The notes: generated by a model not told the origin, from the letters alone. Shown: positions 52,784 through 62,866, counted from the stretch's first letter. The stretch: 64,000 nucleotides of DNA from Daejeonella sp. (GCF_030695525.1 NZ_JAUYSS010000025.1:56742-120741), one strand, 5' to 3'. Numbers and translations: made by a program.

Positions 52784-55759
52784 ATGAATAGATTTCCCTA
52801 CAAACGATACCGGATTATTGGATTGTTACTGATAGTTCTAACTATTACCATAGCTGCCTTACAACCTGATCCGCGTGCTGATCGCCTGAAAAAGGCATTG
52901 GATAGTTTTCAGATTGAGCCAGGAATGCGTATCGACCTGATTGCCGCTGAACCGCTGGTTATCGATCCGGTGGCACTTGCATTTGATGAAAATCGCCAGA
53001 TGTATGTTGTTGAAGACCGGGGATATCCTGATCCTGTGGAAGGGGGTTCTACGACCACGCTCGGTCGGGTAGCCCTGTTAAAAGACACCAATGGGGATGG
53101 CATTTATGACAAACGAACTGAATTTGCTACCGGTTTAACCTATCCAAATGGTCTGATGCCATGGAAAGGAGGTGTTTTTGTAACCTGTTCACCAGATATT
53201 TACTATTTAAAAGATACTGATAACGACGGGATTGCCGATATTAAGAAGGTAGTCCTTACCGGTTTTTTTGCAACTCAAACCGCACAGATCAGAATGAGTC
53301 ACCCAACAATGGGTTTAGATGGCTGGATCTATGTCACAGCCGGACTGAATGGAGGGGAGGTGACCTCTCCTGACCACCCTAACCGTCCTGCGGTATCATT
53401 TAAGCAGACTGATGGCCGCTTTAATCCCGAAACTTTTGAGTTTCAGGTTACAGGTGGAAAAAGCCAGTTTGGATTGACCTTTGATGCTTATGGACGTCGA
53501 TTCGGTTGCTCAAACAGGCACCCGATTATGCATTCTGTCATGGAACCCTGGTTTCTCCGCAGGAATGCTAATCTTCTCTTCAATGAAACTGTGCAAAATG
53601 TTTCAAAGGTGGAGGCTGAAGCAACTGTTTATCCGATAAGCAGGTCGGTTACCAGTGCTGATTTTATCCCAAAACTGATCGGCCGTTCGCATGCAGGAAC
53701 TTTTACTGCTGCCAGTGGATTGATGGTTTTTAATGGAACCGGCCTTACAACTGCACATCAGGGCAATATTTTTATCTGTGAATCAGCACAGAATCTGATC
53801 CAAAGACAGATTGTTTCACCGGAAGGAGTCTCTTTCAAATCCAAAACACCATATGAAGGCAGGGAATTCCTCTCCTCATCAGATGAATGGTTCCGTCCGG
53901 TTTCTCTTCAGCATGGCCCGGAGGGGGCACTTTACCTTGCAGATATGCATCGTAAGGTTATTGACCATCCATCCTATGTACCGGAAGAAGCCAGGCCGGG
54001 TTTGGATTGGGAAAGCGGAAAGACAGATGGAAGAGTTTACAGGATTGTACGGAAAGATTTTGTTCAAAAGAAATATGATAACCGAACAGGATTAAGTTCA
54101 AATTCAAAAACAGCAGATTTGGTTAAGTTTTTGGCCTCAGTAGAGGAGTGGGAACGATATACTGCCCACCGGCTGTTGCTGGAGCGCAAGGATAAAAAAG
54201 CGGTTCCTTTGTTAAAGAAAATTGCTGTTGAATCTGTTTTGCCGGAAAGTCGTGCCCGTGCGGTTTGGTTACTCAGCTCACTGGAATCCCTGGATTTGCT
54301 TACGTTAAAAAAGGTATTGGCAGATAGGGAAGCCGGAGTCCGTGAGCAGGCTGTTTTATTGGCAGGTGATATGTTTCAAAAACACCCTGATCTGATACAA
54401 TCGATCGTATCTTCTTCAAATGACGAGGCTATTCGCGTTCGTTATAACAGTGCCCTGGTTTTAGGTTCAATGGAAGGACCGCAGGTTGTTCAGGCATTGG
54501 CTAAGGTAGCCGCAAGGGATGGAGCCGATAAGTGGTTCCGTGCTGCCGTACTAAGTGGTATCGAAAAGCGTATGCCTGAATTTTTAGCAGCTTTCAGGGA
54601 TCAGAAAAATGCAGAACCGGTGGCATTTGCTTCGGTAATGAAGGAGTTGGGACGATTGTTCGGAAACGGTGGTACTGCTGAAGACGGCCGCGTACTTATA
54701 AAGGAGGTTCTGGCAACCAATGGTGATACGGAATGGAGAATCGCTACAATCCTTGGCCTAGCCGAAGGTGTTAGTGGAAGGGCAAAGGATTTTGGAGCAT
54801 CCCCGAAAGGCTTATTATATGCCATTCTGGGAAATAATGCTTCGGGTTCTGATATTTCGGCTCTTGATAATTTTGTAAACAAAGCACTTGCTATAGCCGG
54901 AAATCAGTCTGAAAATACCAGACTAAGGACATCAGCAACCGCTTTATTGGGCTATACAGATTTTGGACGAAGTCATTCTGCACTTCAGAAATTGATGGTT
55001 CCCAGTACTGCGCCCGAATTATTACTGGAAGCTATATCCTCTTTCACACGCCTGGATGATGCACGGGGGGCAGCGGTTTTATTGGAGAAAAAGACATGGT
55101 CTGCATACACGCCCAGGATAAAATCTGCAGTAGTGGCTGCAGTAGTTTCAAAGCCCGCTTTCATCAATGAATTGTTCCTGGCAATTGAAAAAGGTACAAT
55201 TAGCGGAGCCGAATTATCTTCTGCCGATAGGATGCGTCTGATATCAGACAAAAATGCCGATATCAGCAACCGTGCGAAGTTATTGTTCAAAGAGCTGGAG
55301 GGGGGCAACAGGATGGCGGTTTACCAGGAATATCGTCAGGCACTTACAGCACAGGTTGATGCAAAATTGGGAAAGGCAGTTTATCAGAAAGCTTGTTCTG
55401 CCTGTCATACCTATCAGAACGAAGGAGGCAAAGTAGGTCCGGATCTGACTGGTGTAAAAAACCAGCCTGCTGATGCCTTGTTACTTCACATACTGGTTCC
55501 AAATTATGAAGTATTACCAGCTTACCAGTCGATATCGATCAGTACGAACGATGGCCGTTCCTTTTCAGGCTGGCTTGTTTCTGAAAATGAGAATAGTTTA
55601 ACCCTTCGTACAACATTTGGTACGGATGAATCAATCCTGAGAAGAAATATTTCATCACTTAGTAATTCAGGACTTTCACTGATGCCTGACGGACTAGAAC
55701 AAGGAATTAGCAAAGATGAAATGGCAAAATTAATTGCTTACCTGAAGGGAGGGGTATAG
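52784..55759 (+). CDS. PVC-type membrane-bound dehydrogenase with HEAT repeats and heme c
   Basis: A 991-residue exported protein. The signal/anchor is IIGLLLIVLTITIAAL. The PVC-type dehydrogenase propeller (about 35-430) has DTNGDGIYDKR and DTDNDGIADIK calcium-like loops. Helical HEAT-like repeats (about 450-840) follow, then the Pirellula/Verrucomicrobium-type heme domain with CSACH at residues 871-875 and the tail GRSFSGWLVSENENSLTLRT. Proposed role: periplasmic oxidation of a sugar or alcohol with electron transfer through its own heme. Behind composite promoter D. Paralogous to 59680. Confidence 0.9.
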   Translation: MNRFPYKRYRIIGLLLIVLTITIAALQPDPRADRLKKALDSFQIEPGMRIDLIAAEPLVIDPVALAFDENRQMYVVEDRGYPDPVEGGSTTTLGRVALLKDTNGDGIYDKRTEFATGLTYPNGLMPWKGGVFVTCSPDIYYLKDTDNDGIADIKKVVLTGFFATQTAQIRMSHPTMGLDGWIYVTAGLNGGEVTSPDHPNRPAVSFKQTDGRFNPETFEFQVTGGKSQFGLTFDAYGRRFGCSNRHPIMHSVMEPWFLRRNANLLFNETVQNVSKVEAEATVYPISRSVTSADFIPKLIGRSHAGTFTAASGLMVFNGTGLTTAHQGNIFICESAQNLIQRQIVSPEGVSFKSKTPYEGREFLSSSDEWFRPVSLQHGPEGALYLADMHRKVIDHPSYVPEEARPGLDWESGKTDGRVYRIVRKDFVQKKYDNRTGLSSNSKTADLVKFLASVEEWERYTAHRLLLERKDKKAVPLLKKIAVESVLPESRARAVWLLSSLESLDLLTLKKVLADREAGVREQAVLLAGDMFQKHPDLIQSIVSSSNDEAIRVRYNSALVLGSMEGPQVVQALAKVAARDGADKWFRAAVLSGIEKRMPEFLAAFRDQKNAEPVAFASVMKELGRLFGNGGTAEDGRVLIKEVLATNGDTEWRIATILGLAEGVSGRAKDFGASPKGLLYAILGNNASGSDISALDNFVNKALAIAGNQSENTRLRTSATALLGYTDFGRSHSALQKLMVPSTAPELLLEAISSFTRLDDARGAAVLLEKKTWSAYTPRIKSAVVAAVVSKPAFINELFLAIEKGTISGAELSSADRMRLISDKNADISNRAKLLFKELEGGNRMAVYQEYRQALTAQVDAKLGKAVYQKACSACHTYQNEGGKVGPDLTGVKNQPADALLLHILVPNYEVLPAYQSISISTNDGRSFSGWLVSENENSLTLRTTFGTDESILRRNISSLSNSGLSLMPDGLEQGISKDEMAKLIAYLKGGV

Positions 55760-55804
55760 GGCCTGAAATTTAGCTTTTTTTCTAAATTTTTCGATATGGG
55801 ATTA

Positions 55805-56105
55805 AATAGTGTCCGGTAATTAGATTTTTTCTGATGTGTAGTATTATTAAATTCAGTTGGTTATTACGACCCAAAATGGGTCGCATGTTTATAGAATATA
55901 GTCTTTGAGTTGATTTCGGGTAATGTCATTATTTAAGGGGCAGGAGGTTCTGGCCTTCACCAGAATGACAATATTTTATTTTAATAGTGGAGGAGATCCT
56001 GAATTCGTCAGGATCGTAATACCCAACTTAATGTCATTGCAACTTCGGGGTCGGTAGAATAGGGGTAAAATCCGTCCTATAAACATTTGGCCACCTATCG
56101 GGGTC
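55805..56105. repeat. Second copy of the palindromic element, with internal insertion
   Basis: It starts agtgtccggtaattagattt, like the element at 36961, and ends with about 60 bp matching 37090-37150 (ggggtaaaat ... ctataaacat ... ccacctatcggggtc). It includes CGACCC-aaaat-GGGTCG (55867-55883) and the perfect hairpin GATCCTGA-attcg-TCAGGATC (55995-56015). The middle differs, suggesting one family carrying variable inserts. Confidence 0.65.
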
Positions 56106-56265
56106 ATTTAATCCTGGCTTAAATGGGGGTTTGCTGTTAGAAATATTTGTACAAACTTGATCAAGGGAAAGAAAAGAAAATTTTAACTGGATTTAGATTT
56201 TAGCCAGATATTAATTATTTAGGATTAATAAAATTAGCATAATTTAACCTTTAAATAAATCTGCC

Positions 56266-56301
56266 TCCCCTGATGATAGCGATAAACTGCTCATCAGGGG
56301 A
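56266..56301. terminator. Perfect 11-bp inverted repeat before the first dimethylformamidase-like gene
   Basis: TCCCCTGATGA (56266-56276) pairs with TCATCAGGGGA (56291-56301) around a 14-nt loop, 67 bp upstream of the ATG. No T run follows, so it may be an operator or leader hairpin instead of a terminator. Confidence 0.4.
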
Positions 56302-56368
56302 AAGGTAGAATGTTTGGATGTAAAATTTTATATAGGATGATTTACACGGTGGCCCAATAATTAACAGA

Positions 56369-57907
56369 ATGAAGAAACATACTAATCATATATCGCGACG
56401 GAAATTGCTCATTGATGCTGCCCGAACAGGATTAGCAGCAGCGCTTATACCTTTGTCAGGCTTTTCTGATACAAGTCAGGAAAGAAGAGGTCTGATTGAG
56501 GCTGAGAACAAAAAGCCCGGTTCAACAGATTGGCAGCTTACCCGTGTTCGTCCTGACAAGGATGGTCAGCGTTGCCCTTCCATTGAAGGATATTGTTCAA
56601 AGCAAAGCCTTAAAGCAGGAGAATCCATTGATATTATGGTTTCAACAGATCAGAATATAAAATTTGAGATCGAGATCTTCCGGACCGGTTATTATGGTGG
56701 TTGCGGGGCCCGCTTAATGAAGAAAATGGGCCCTTTTGAGGGGTATTCACAGCCTGTGCCTAAACCCGGACTAAAAAGTCTGCATGAATGTAAATGGAAG
56801 CCCTGTACTTCCATTACTATTCCGGATGATTGGTTGAGCGGAGTTTATCTGGGTCGCTTAACAACTTTGCCGGGGGATGAGAATGTTCCTTACTGGCAGA
56901 GTTATATTATTTTTATTGTTCGTGATGACCGTCCTGCCGATGTCCTTTTTCAATGTTCTGATAATACATGGCAGGCTTATAACCGATGGCCAAATAATTA
57001 TTCAGTTTACACCCATCCAAAAGGTGTTGAAGGCCCATGGGCTGATGTCAGCTTTGATCGGCCCTATGGACGACAATCCCAGTATACCGGTGTGGTAAAT
57101 GACCCTCTTTCCTTTGGTTCCGGTGAATTTCTTTCACTTGAGCAACCATTAACCTATTTTCTTGAACAGCATGGATATGATGTAAGTTATTGTTCTAACA
57201 GCGATATGCTTTCCCCTGAGCGGGGGCTAAAGTGTAAATCTTTTATAAGCGTTGGTCATGATGAGTATTGGGATATCCGCCAGTATAACAGCGTAGTAAA
57301 GATGCGTGATGAGGGGGTTAATCTTTTATTTTTATCCGGAAATTCAGTCTGTTGGGTATCCCCGTTCCGGGCAAATAGCAATGGTCAGGAAAACCGGATA
57401 ATTTTCAGGGGAGGCCCTTACGGAGCACAAAACAAATATGCTGTTGATCGCGAGAATTTAAACGGACCATTTCCTGAGCGTGGTCCTGATGAAGGCTTCT
57501 TAATGGGTGTTCGCAATATTGATCCTATTACAGGTGGTGGCGACTGGATCATCACCAAACCGGAACACTGGATGTTTAAGGATACAGGTATCAAAAAGGG
57601 CGATCGAATTCCCGGGCTTATTGGCTGGGAATATATGGGAGAACCGGCTCCAATTCCGGGACTTGAGATCGTTGCAGAAGGCACTGCATGGAGTGGTGGG
57701 GTCAAACCCCAAAGGTGGAATTCGACAATTTATACCGCCCCAAAAGGGAATATTGTATTCAGTGCCTCAACTATTTTCTGGGCACAGGCTTTAAGCATGC
57801 CGCCGGGGCATACCCTGCCATGGTCGCACTGGAGCCGTCCGCATGGCCCTGACAAACGGGTTCAGCAAATTATGCATAATTTATTGCGTAAATCAGGAGC
57901 TTCATAA
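56369..57907 (+). CDS. N,N-dimethylformamidase large-subunit-like protein, Tat signal, copy 1
   Basis: A 512-residue protein. The Tat signal SRRKLLIDAARTGLAAALIP is followed by an Ig-like N-domain (YCSKQSLKAGESIDIMVS) and the catalytic-type domain of the dimethylformamidase beta/large subunit family. Candidate iron ligands are tyrosines in SDNTWQAYNRW and SVGHDEYWD, as the known enzyme uses a two-tyrosine/one-glutamate iron centre (from memory). Export by Tat fits a metal loaded before export. The real substrate is unlikely to be dimethylformamide; another amide is expected. Paralogue follows after 80 bp. Confidence 0.85.
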   Translation: MKKHTNHISRRKLLIDAARTGLAAALIPLSGFSDTSQERRGLIEAENKKPGSTDWQLTRVRPDKDGQRCPSIEGYCSKQSLKAGESIDIMVSTDQNIKFEIEIFRTGYYGGCGARLMKKMGPFEGYSQPVPKPGLKSLHECKWKPCTSITIPDDWLSGVYLGRLTTLPGDENVPYWQSYIIFIVRDDRPADVLFQCSDNTWQAYNRWPNNYSVYTHPKGVEGPWADVSFDRPYGRQSQYTGVVNDPLSFGSGEFLSLEQPLTYFLEQHGYDVSYCSNSDMLSPERGLKCKSFISVGHDEYWDIRQYNSVVKMRDEGVNLLFLSGNSVCWVSPFRANSNGQENRIIFRGGPYGAQNKYAVDRENLNGPFPERGPDEGFLMGVRNIDPITGGGDWIITKPEHWMFKDTGIKKGDRIPGLIGWEYMGEPAPIPGLEIVAEGTAWSGGVKPQRWNSTIYTAPKGNIVFSASTIFWAQALSMPPGHTLPWSHWSRPHGPDKRVQQIMHNLLRKSGAS

Positions 57908-57987
57908 TTGGTTTAAACACTGATTAAATTATTTGAAAATGAGTACCAATAAGTGTTTATCAATTATGATCTTGCATTGCAAATACA

Positions 57988-59583
57988 ATGAAGAAATCAA
58001 AGAATAAAATAAGTCGCCGGGATGTTCTTAAAGGGGCTGCACATGCAGGATTGGCGGCTGCATTCCTGCCCTTGTCCGGTTTCTCTAATATTAGTCAGCA
58101 AAGAAGCAACCTGATAGTAGCCGAGAATAAAAAGCCGGGCACGACAGACTGGCAACTTACTTTTGTTAAATCAGAGCAATTACGCTCGAAACTAATTGAG
58201 GGCTACTGCTCAAAAACAAGTGTTCGCTCAGGTGAGACTCTCGATATATTCCTAAATGCAGCTTCTCAAACAGATATTAGTATTGATATCTACAGGATGG
58301 GCTATTATGGCGGTAAAGGTGGTCGGTTTGTGAAAAAAATGGGGCCATTTCCAGTAAGCCCACAGTCTGTACCTCCAATTGCTGAAAATCGATTACGTCA
58401 ATGTGAATGGGAGAGTACCACATCCTTACAAATACCCCGGGATTGGCTCAGTGGTGTTTATCTTGGAAAACTATCCTGCTCTACTCATCGCTATGAAAGC
58501 TATATTATTTTCATAGTACGTGACGACCGGAAGGCAGATATCATGTTTCAAACAAGTGATAATACCTGGCAGGCTTACAATAAATGGCCAGATACCTTCT
58601 CTCTTTACGATAGTGACCCTCCACTGCAGCCACTCAGCGGAAGAACCTGGGCGAGCTTCAACCGCCCCTATTCGAAATATCCGCAGGTAGTAGACCAGCC
58701 CTTGTCTCAGGGATCAGGAGAGTTTTTGCTTTGGGAATATTCATTATGTTTCTGGCTCGAACAGCAGGGCTATGACGTAACCTATTGCTCCAATATTGAC
58801 ACACATACAGATCCCTCAGGGCTTGACCGTGTGAAATGCTTCCTTTCTGTCGGACATGATGAATACTGGACTCTTAAGATGTTTGAGAATGTTAAAAGTG
58901 CAGTGCAGCGTGGGCTAAGTGCTGCATTTTTATCAGGCAATTCATTGATGTGGGTTATTGATCTTAAGCCGGCACTCGCTGTAGATACTGCAAATCTCGA
59001 TGCAGCTTCGGGTTTGAGTAAGGCAGGTGTTGGACGGGTGTCATTAAAACCAGATGCATCGGGTGATCCCAACCGGACAATTTATCGAATCGGACGTTTT
59101 GGAGGCTTTAGTGAAGCCGAGAAAAAACTTGGAATTATGGGGCCTTTTGCAAAAGATGACTGGCCAAATGAAAATACCCTCATTGGTGCCCGGACAATGT
59201 ACCCTTTCAATGGTTCTGCTGATTGGATCGTTAGTAAGCCTGATCACTGGATTTTTGAGGGAACCGGTATGCGTAAAGGGGATAAGATACCCGGGCTGGT
59301 GGGTTGGGAGCATCATGGCGATCCGGCTAAAATACCCGGCTTGGAGGTTGTGGCTGAAGGTACTACAACTAATGGGGCAGAACAAAAATCTTATTATACA
59401 GCTACAGTTTATCCCGGACCAAAAGGGAACTGGGTTTTTAATGCTGCAACGATCTATTGGTCTTTTGGGCTTGCTGTCCCACCCGGTGTAATTACACCGA
59501 ATTCACACTTTGGCCGTCCGCATGGAGTGGATGAACGGGTGCAAAAAATTACTGCTAATTTTTTAAAACAATGTGGTATTTAG
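57988..59583 (+). CDS. N,N-dimethylformamidase large-subunit-like protein, Tat signal, copy 2
   Basis: A 531-residue paralogue of 56369. It has the same Tat signal type (SRRDVLKGAAHAGLAAAFLP), the same AENKKPG(S/T)TDWQL start, SDNTWQAYNKW and SVGHDEYWT motifs, and GWEHHGDPAKIPGLEVVAEG near the C-terminus. It carries an extra loop (about residues 325-365, DLKPALAVDTANLDAASG). Tandem duplication with divergence, both copies apparently intact. Confidence 0.85.
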   Translation: MKKSKNKISRRDVLKGAAHAGLAAAFLPLSGFSNISQQRSNLIVAENKKPGTTDWQLTFVKSEQLRSKLIEGYCSKTSVRSGETLDIFLNAASQTDISIDIYRMGYYGGKGGRFVKKMGPFPVSPQSVPPIAENRLRQCEWESTTSLQIPRDWLSGVYLGKLSCSTHRYESYIIFIVRDDRKADIMFQTSDNTWQAYNKWPDTFSLYDSDPPLQPLSGRTWASFNRPYSKYPQVVDQPLSQGSGEFLLWEYSLCFWLEQQGYDVTYCSNIDTHTDPSGLDRVKCFLSVGHDEYWTLKMFENVKSAVQRGLSAAFLSGNSLMWVIDLKPALAVDTANLDAASGLSKAGVGRVSLKPDASGDPNRTIYRIGRFGGFSEAEKKLGIMGPFAKDDWPNENTLIGARTMYPFNGSADWIVSKPDHWIFEGTGMRKGDKIPGLVGWEHHGDPAKIPGLEVVAEGTTTNGAEQKSYYTATVYPGPKGNWVFNAATIYWSFGLAVPPGVITPNSHFGRPHGVDERVQKITANFLKQCGI

Positions 59584-59679
59584 TCTTTTTCAGAAGATGA
59601 AAAAAGCAAACAAGAAACATCTTATAGCCTGAAAAAAGTATATACCAGTAATTATTTACATTTTTATTTAGAATTATCC

Positions 59680-62600
59680 ATGCGATATTTTTCATTACCG
59701 TTTAAAAACAAGTACAAAAGACCAATAGGTTTTATCCTGGTAGGTTGTGCTGTTTTGTTTTTTATTGCCAGCAAAGAAAAGACAATTGTTGAAACAGAAT
59801 TAGATGGATTAAAAGTGCCGGAAGGCTTTACCATCGAGCGCGCAGTTGATCCTTCTATGCTTTCTTATCCGATGTTTGCCTCCTTCGATGGTCAGGGCAG
59901 GCTCTTTGTTTTCGAGTCGGATGGGAGTTCTCCTACCAACCAGGAAATGTTAAATAAACCACCCTATCATATCCGCCTCCTGGAAGATACAGATGGTGAT
60001 GGTATTTTTGACAAAAGCAAAATATTTGCTGATTCCCTTACTTTTCCGAAAGGTGGGGTATTCTATAATGGCAGTCTTTATGTGAGTTCTTCCCCGGATC
60101 TGATACGTCTTACTGATACTGATGGCGATGGTGTTGCAGATAAGCGTGAAGTTATACTCACTGGTTGGGTACTGAATTCTAATGCGGCATTATTGGGCGG
60201 GCCATTTATGGGTCCTGACGGATGGCTGTACCTGACTGATGCCCGGCGTGGATTTGATATTACTACTAAAGAAGGTGAGAGCCTTAAAGGAGGATCTGCA
60301 CGCATCTGGAGATGCAGGCCTGATGGTTCGGGTTTGGAAGCTATGGCTGGTGGTGGTTATGATAATGCGATCGAAATAGCATTTATGCCTTCGGGTGAAA
60401 CGGTTGGTACGATGACCTATTTTGTGAATCCGGAAGGTGGGATGAGAGATGCATTGATGCACTGGGTTGAAGGTGGGGTATTCCCGAAATCAGGGCCTGT
60501 TATCCAGCAGGATAAATTCAAAATGACAGGCGATCTGATGCCAGTAATGACTAAAATGGCCCGGGTGGCTCCATCCGGCTTAATGCGTTACCGGGGCTCT
60601 GCATTAGGTAAAGAATACAGCACCAATATTTTTAGTGCTGAATTTAATACCGGACGGATCATGCGTCACCAGGTTAGTGCTGAAGGAGCTTCATACAAAA
60701 CTGTAGATGAACCATTTATAACTTCTACGGTACAGGATATTCATCTTACCGATGTACTTGAGGATGCCGATGGAAGTATGCTGGTCTTAAATACCGGAGG
60801 CTGGTTTATATTAGGATGTCCTTTATCGCGGGTGGCTAAAATGGATGTAAATGGAGGCATATACCGGATCAGAAGAACAGGATCAGCAAAAATTTCGGAT
60901 CCATGGGGAAAGAAACTGAACCTAAAATCAATGCCGGTTCAGACTCTGGCGGCGACCATTAAAGATCCAAGGCTGGCAGTTCGTGATAATGTGATTGAAA
61001 GCCTGGTTGAAAAGGGTGAATCTGCAGTTTTGCCAATAAAAAATACCTTGCTCCGCTCTGAAAATGAAGAGATTCGTGCAGCAGGGGTATTTGCACTTTA
61101 CCGGATTGGTACCCCCAATGCGATAAAAGAAGCACGTTTAGGTCTGAACGATGCCAGCATGGTTGTCAGAACTTCTGCAGCCCGTGTGATGGGTCTTGCA
61201 AAAGATAAAGCATCCGTAGATAAACTGATTGAACTGGTTCAGAAAGATAAACCTTCCGTTCGCCGGCAGTCAGCAACAGCTCTTGGACAAATTGGAGATC
61301 AGCGTGCTGTTACAGCACTTTTAAATGCTGCTGTAACAAATAAGGATCGTTTTGTAGATCATGCTATCATCTATTCACTGATAACACTCAAGAGTACTGC
61401 ACCTTTGATAGCTGCCTTAAAGAACCCTTCTTCAATTGTAAGGAAATCAGCGCTTATTGCACTTGATCAAATGGATGGATCCATCTTAACAAAGGAAAAT
61501 CTGGTTCCTTTTTTGAACAGTAATGATCCGGAATCAAGGAAAACAGGTATTTGGGTAGCTTCCCATCGTCCGGAATGGTCGGATATAGTTATTGACTTTC
61601 TAAAAGCCCGATTGGCTGTCTCAAATCTTTCAGAAAGTGATAATACAGATGTTCGTGACCTGATGATCACCTTCAGTGATAATAAGCCTTTGCAGCAGTT
61701 TTTGGGAGAACAACTCGGAGACCAGGCCAGCCCGGCAGCAAGGCAGACTTTATTAATTGATGTAATAACCCACTCACCGGTAAAGGAGATTCCGGCAATC
61801 TGGATTCAGCAATTGGGTAAATTGCTTGATAATGGGACAGTGGAAATTAAATCACAAATACTCGGACTGATTGAAGCGAGAGGGATTAAGGCCTTGAATG
61901 AACAATTGAAAATGATTGTCCAGAATCCGGCTACTTCAGCCGACTTCAAATTGAAAGCACTCAGTTCTAAACTTCTTTCTGAACCAAATCTTTCGGATAG
62001 GGAGTTTCAGATGGTCCTCAATTATTTAGATAGTAAAAACGAATCACCTATCCGGCAAATGGCTGCTCGTTTGCTTGCAAAAGCGAAGTTAAAGGATGAT
62101 CAGCTTATTAAGTTAGCGAAGGAGCAGCTTGCTAAAGCCGATGTTTTCCTGATGCCAAATCTGGTGGCGGCTTTTGGAACAGCTAACAATGCAGATGTAG
62201 GTGCCGCATTGGTAGCTGCCCTTGGAAGTTCTGCCGACCGCTTAGACAATCTCTCAGAGCAGGATTTAAAATCATTGCTCAATAAATATCCCCAGAACAT
62301 AAAAACTTCTGCCGAACCTTTGATTGTAACATTAACTGAAAGGAATGCTGCCCGCCTCACCGAACTTCATGCAGTAGAAGCCCGCTTAAGCAGGGGCGAT
62401 GTCGCGCAGGGGGCAAAGCTATTCTTCGGAAAAGGAATTTGTTCTTCATGCCATGCGGTTGCAAATAAAGGCGGGAAATTTGGGCCTGATTTGACAAATA
62501 TTGGTCAGATCCGTTCAAGTCATGATATCCTTGAAGCTATTTTATATCCGGGGGCAAGCTTTGCCCGGGAATATGAAACCAGCAAGGTGATTACAAAATC

Positions 62601-62835
62601 TACTACTCATGTCGGTGTCATTAAAGAGCAGTTCCCTGATGCCATAACTATTGAAATTGGCCCCGGAATCATTATACGTGTTCAGCGTTCTGAAATTACA
62701 GGGATTGAACCGATGAGCTTATCCATGATGCCTCCCGGACTTGATAAACAATTAACATCAGAAGAACTGTCAGACCTGATGGCATACCTAAACTCGCTTC
62801 CCGATGGATTGGGGACGATCAGAGCTAAGAATTAA
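59680..62835 (+). CDS. PVC-type membrane-bound dehydrogenase with HEAT repeats and heme c, second copy
   Basis: A 1051-residue paralogue of 52784 with the same plan. The anchor is RPIGFILVGCAVLFFIAS. The propeller has DTDGDGIFDKS and [11 protein letters not shown] loops. A long HEAT-repeat region runs from about 430 to 890 (for example VRRQSATALGQIGDQRAVTA). The C-terminal heme domain has CSSCH at residues 921-925 and the PDLTNIGQIRSSHDILEAIL tail. It follows the two dimethylformamidase-like genes and precedes the DUF1080 gene by 31 bp. Confidence 0.9.
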   Translation: MRYFSLPFKNKYKRPIGFILVGCAVLFFIASKEKTIVETELDGLKVPEGFTIERAVDPSMLSYPMFASFDGQGRLFVFESDGSSPTNQEMLNKPPYHIRLLEDTDGDGIFDKSKIFADSLTFPKGGVFYNGSLYVSSSPDLIRLTDTDGDGVADKREVILTGWVLNSNAALLGGPFMGPDGWLYLTDARRGFDITTKEGESLKGGSARIWRCRPDGSGLEAMAGGGYDNAIEIAFMPSGETVGTMTYFVNPEGGMRDALMHWVEGGVFPKSGPVIQQDKFKMTGDLMPVMTKMARVAPSGLMRYRGSALGKEYSTNIFSAEFNTGRIMRHQVSAEGASYKTVDEPFITSTVQDIHLTDVLEDADGSMLVLNTGGWFILGCPLSRVAKMDVNGGIYRIRRTGSAKISDPWGKKLNLKSMPVQTLAATIKDPRLAVRDNVIESLVEKGESAVLPIKNTLLRSENEEIRAAGVFALYRIGTPNAIKEARLGLNDASMVVRTSAARVMGLAKDKASVDKLIELVQKDKPSVRRQSATALGQIGDQRAVTALLNAAVTNKDRFVDHAIIYSLITLKSTAPLIAALKNPSSIVRKSALIALDQMDGSILTKENLVPFLNSNDPESRKTGIWVASHRPEWSDIVIDFLKARLAVSNLSESDNTDVRDLMITFSDNKPLQQFLGEQLGDQASPAARQTLLIDVITHSPVKEIPAIWIQQLGKLLDNGTVEIKSQILGLIEARGIKALNEQLKMIVQNPATSADFKLKALSSKLLSEPNLSDREFQMVLNYLDSKNESPIRQMAARLLAKAKLKDDQLIKLAKEQLAKADVFLMPNLVAAFGTANNADVGAALVAALGSSADRLDNLSEQDLKSLLNKYPQNIKTSAEPLIVTLTERNAARLTELHAVEARLSRGDVAQGAKLFFGKGICSSCHAVANKGGKFGPDLTNIGQIRSSHDILEAILYPGASFAREYETSKVITKSTTHVGVIKEQFPDAITIEIGPGIIIRVQRSEITGIEPMSLSMMPPGLDKQLTSEELSDLMAYLNSLPDGLGTIRAKN

Positions 62836-62866
62836 AAAATTGAATTAAACACTATATAAAAATAAT

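Noticed and set aside
55836..55866. TAGTATTATTAAATT resembling the left half of the promoter site
   Set aside because: The right half (AAGTA at the fixed distance) and the -7 element are missing.
59054..59491. 145-residue plus-strand frame inside the second dimethylformamidase-like gene
   Set aside because: Out-of-frame shadow; the main frame carries all family motifs without a break.
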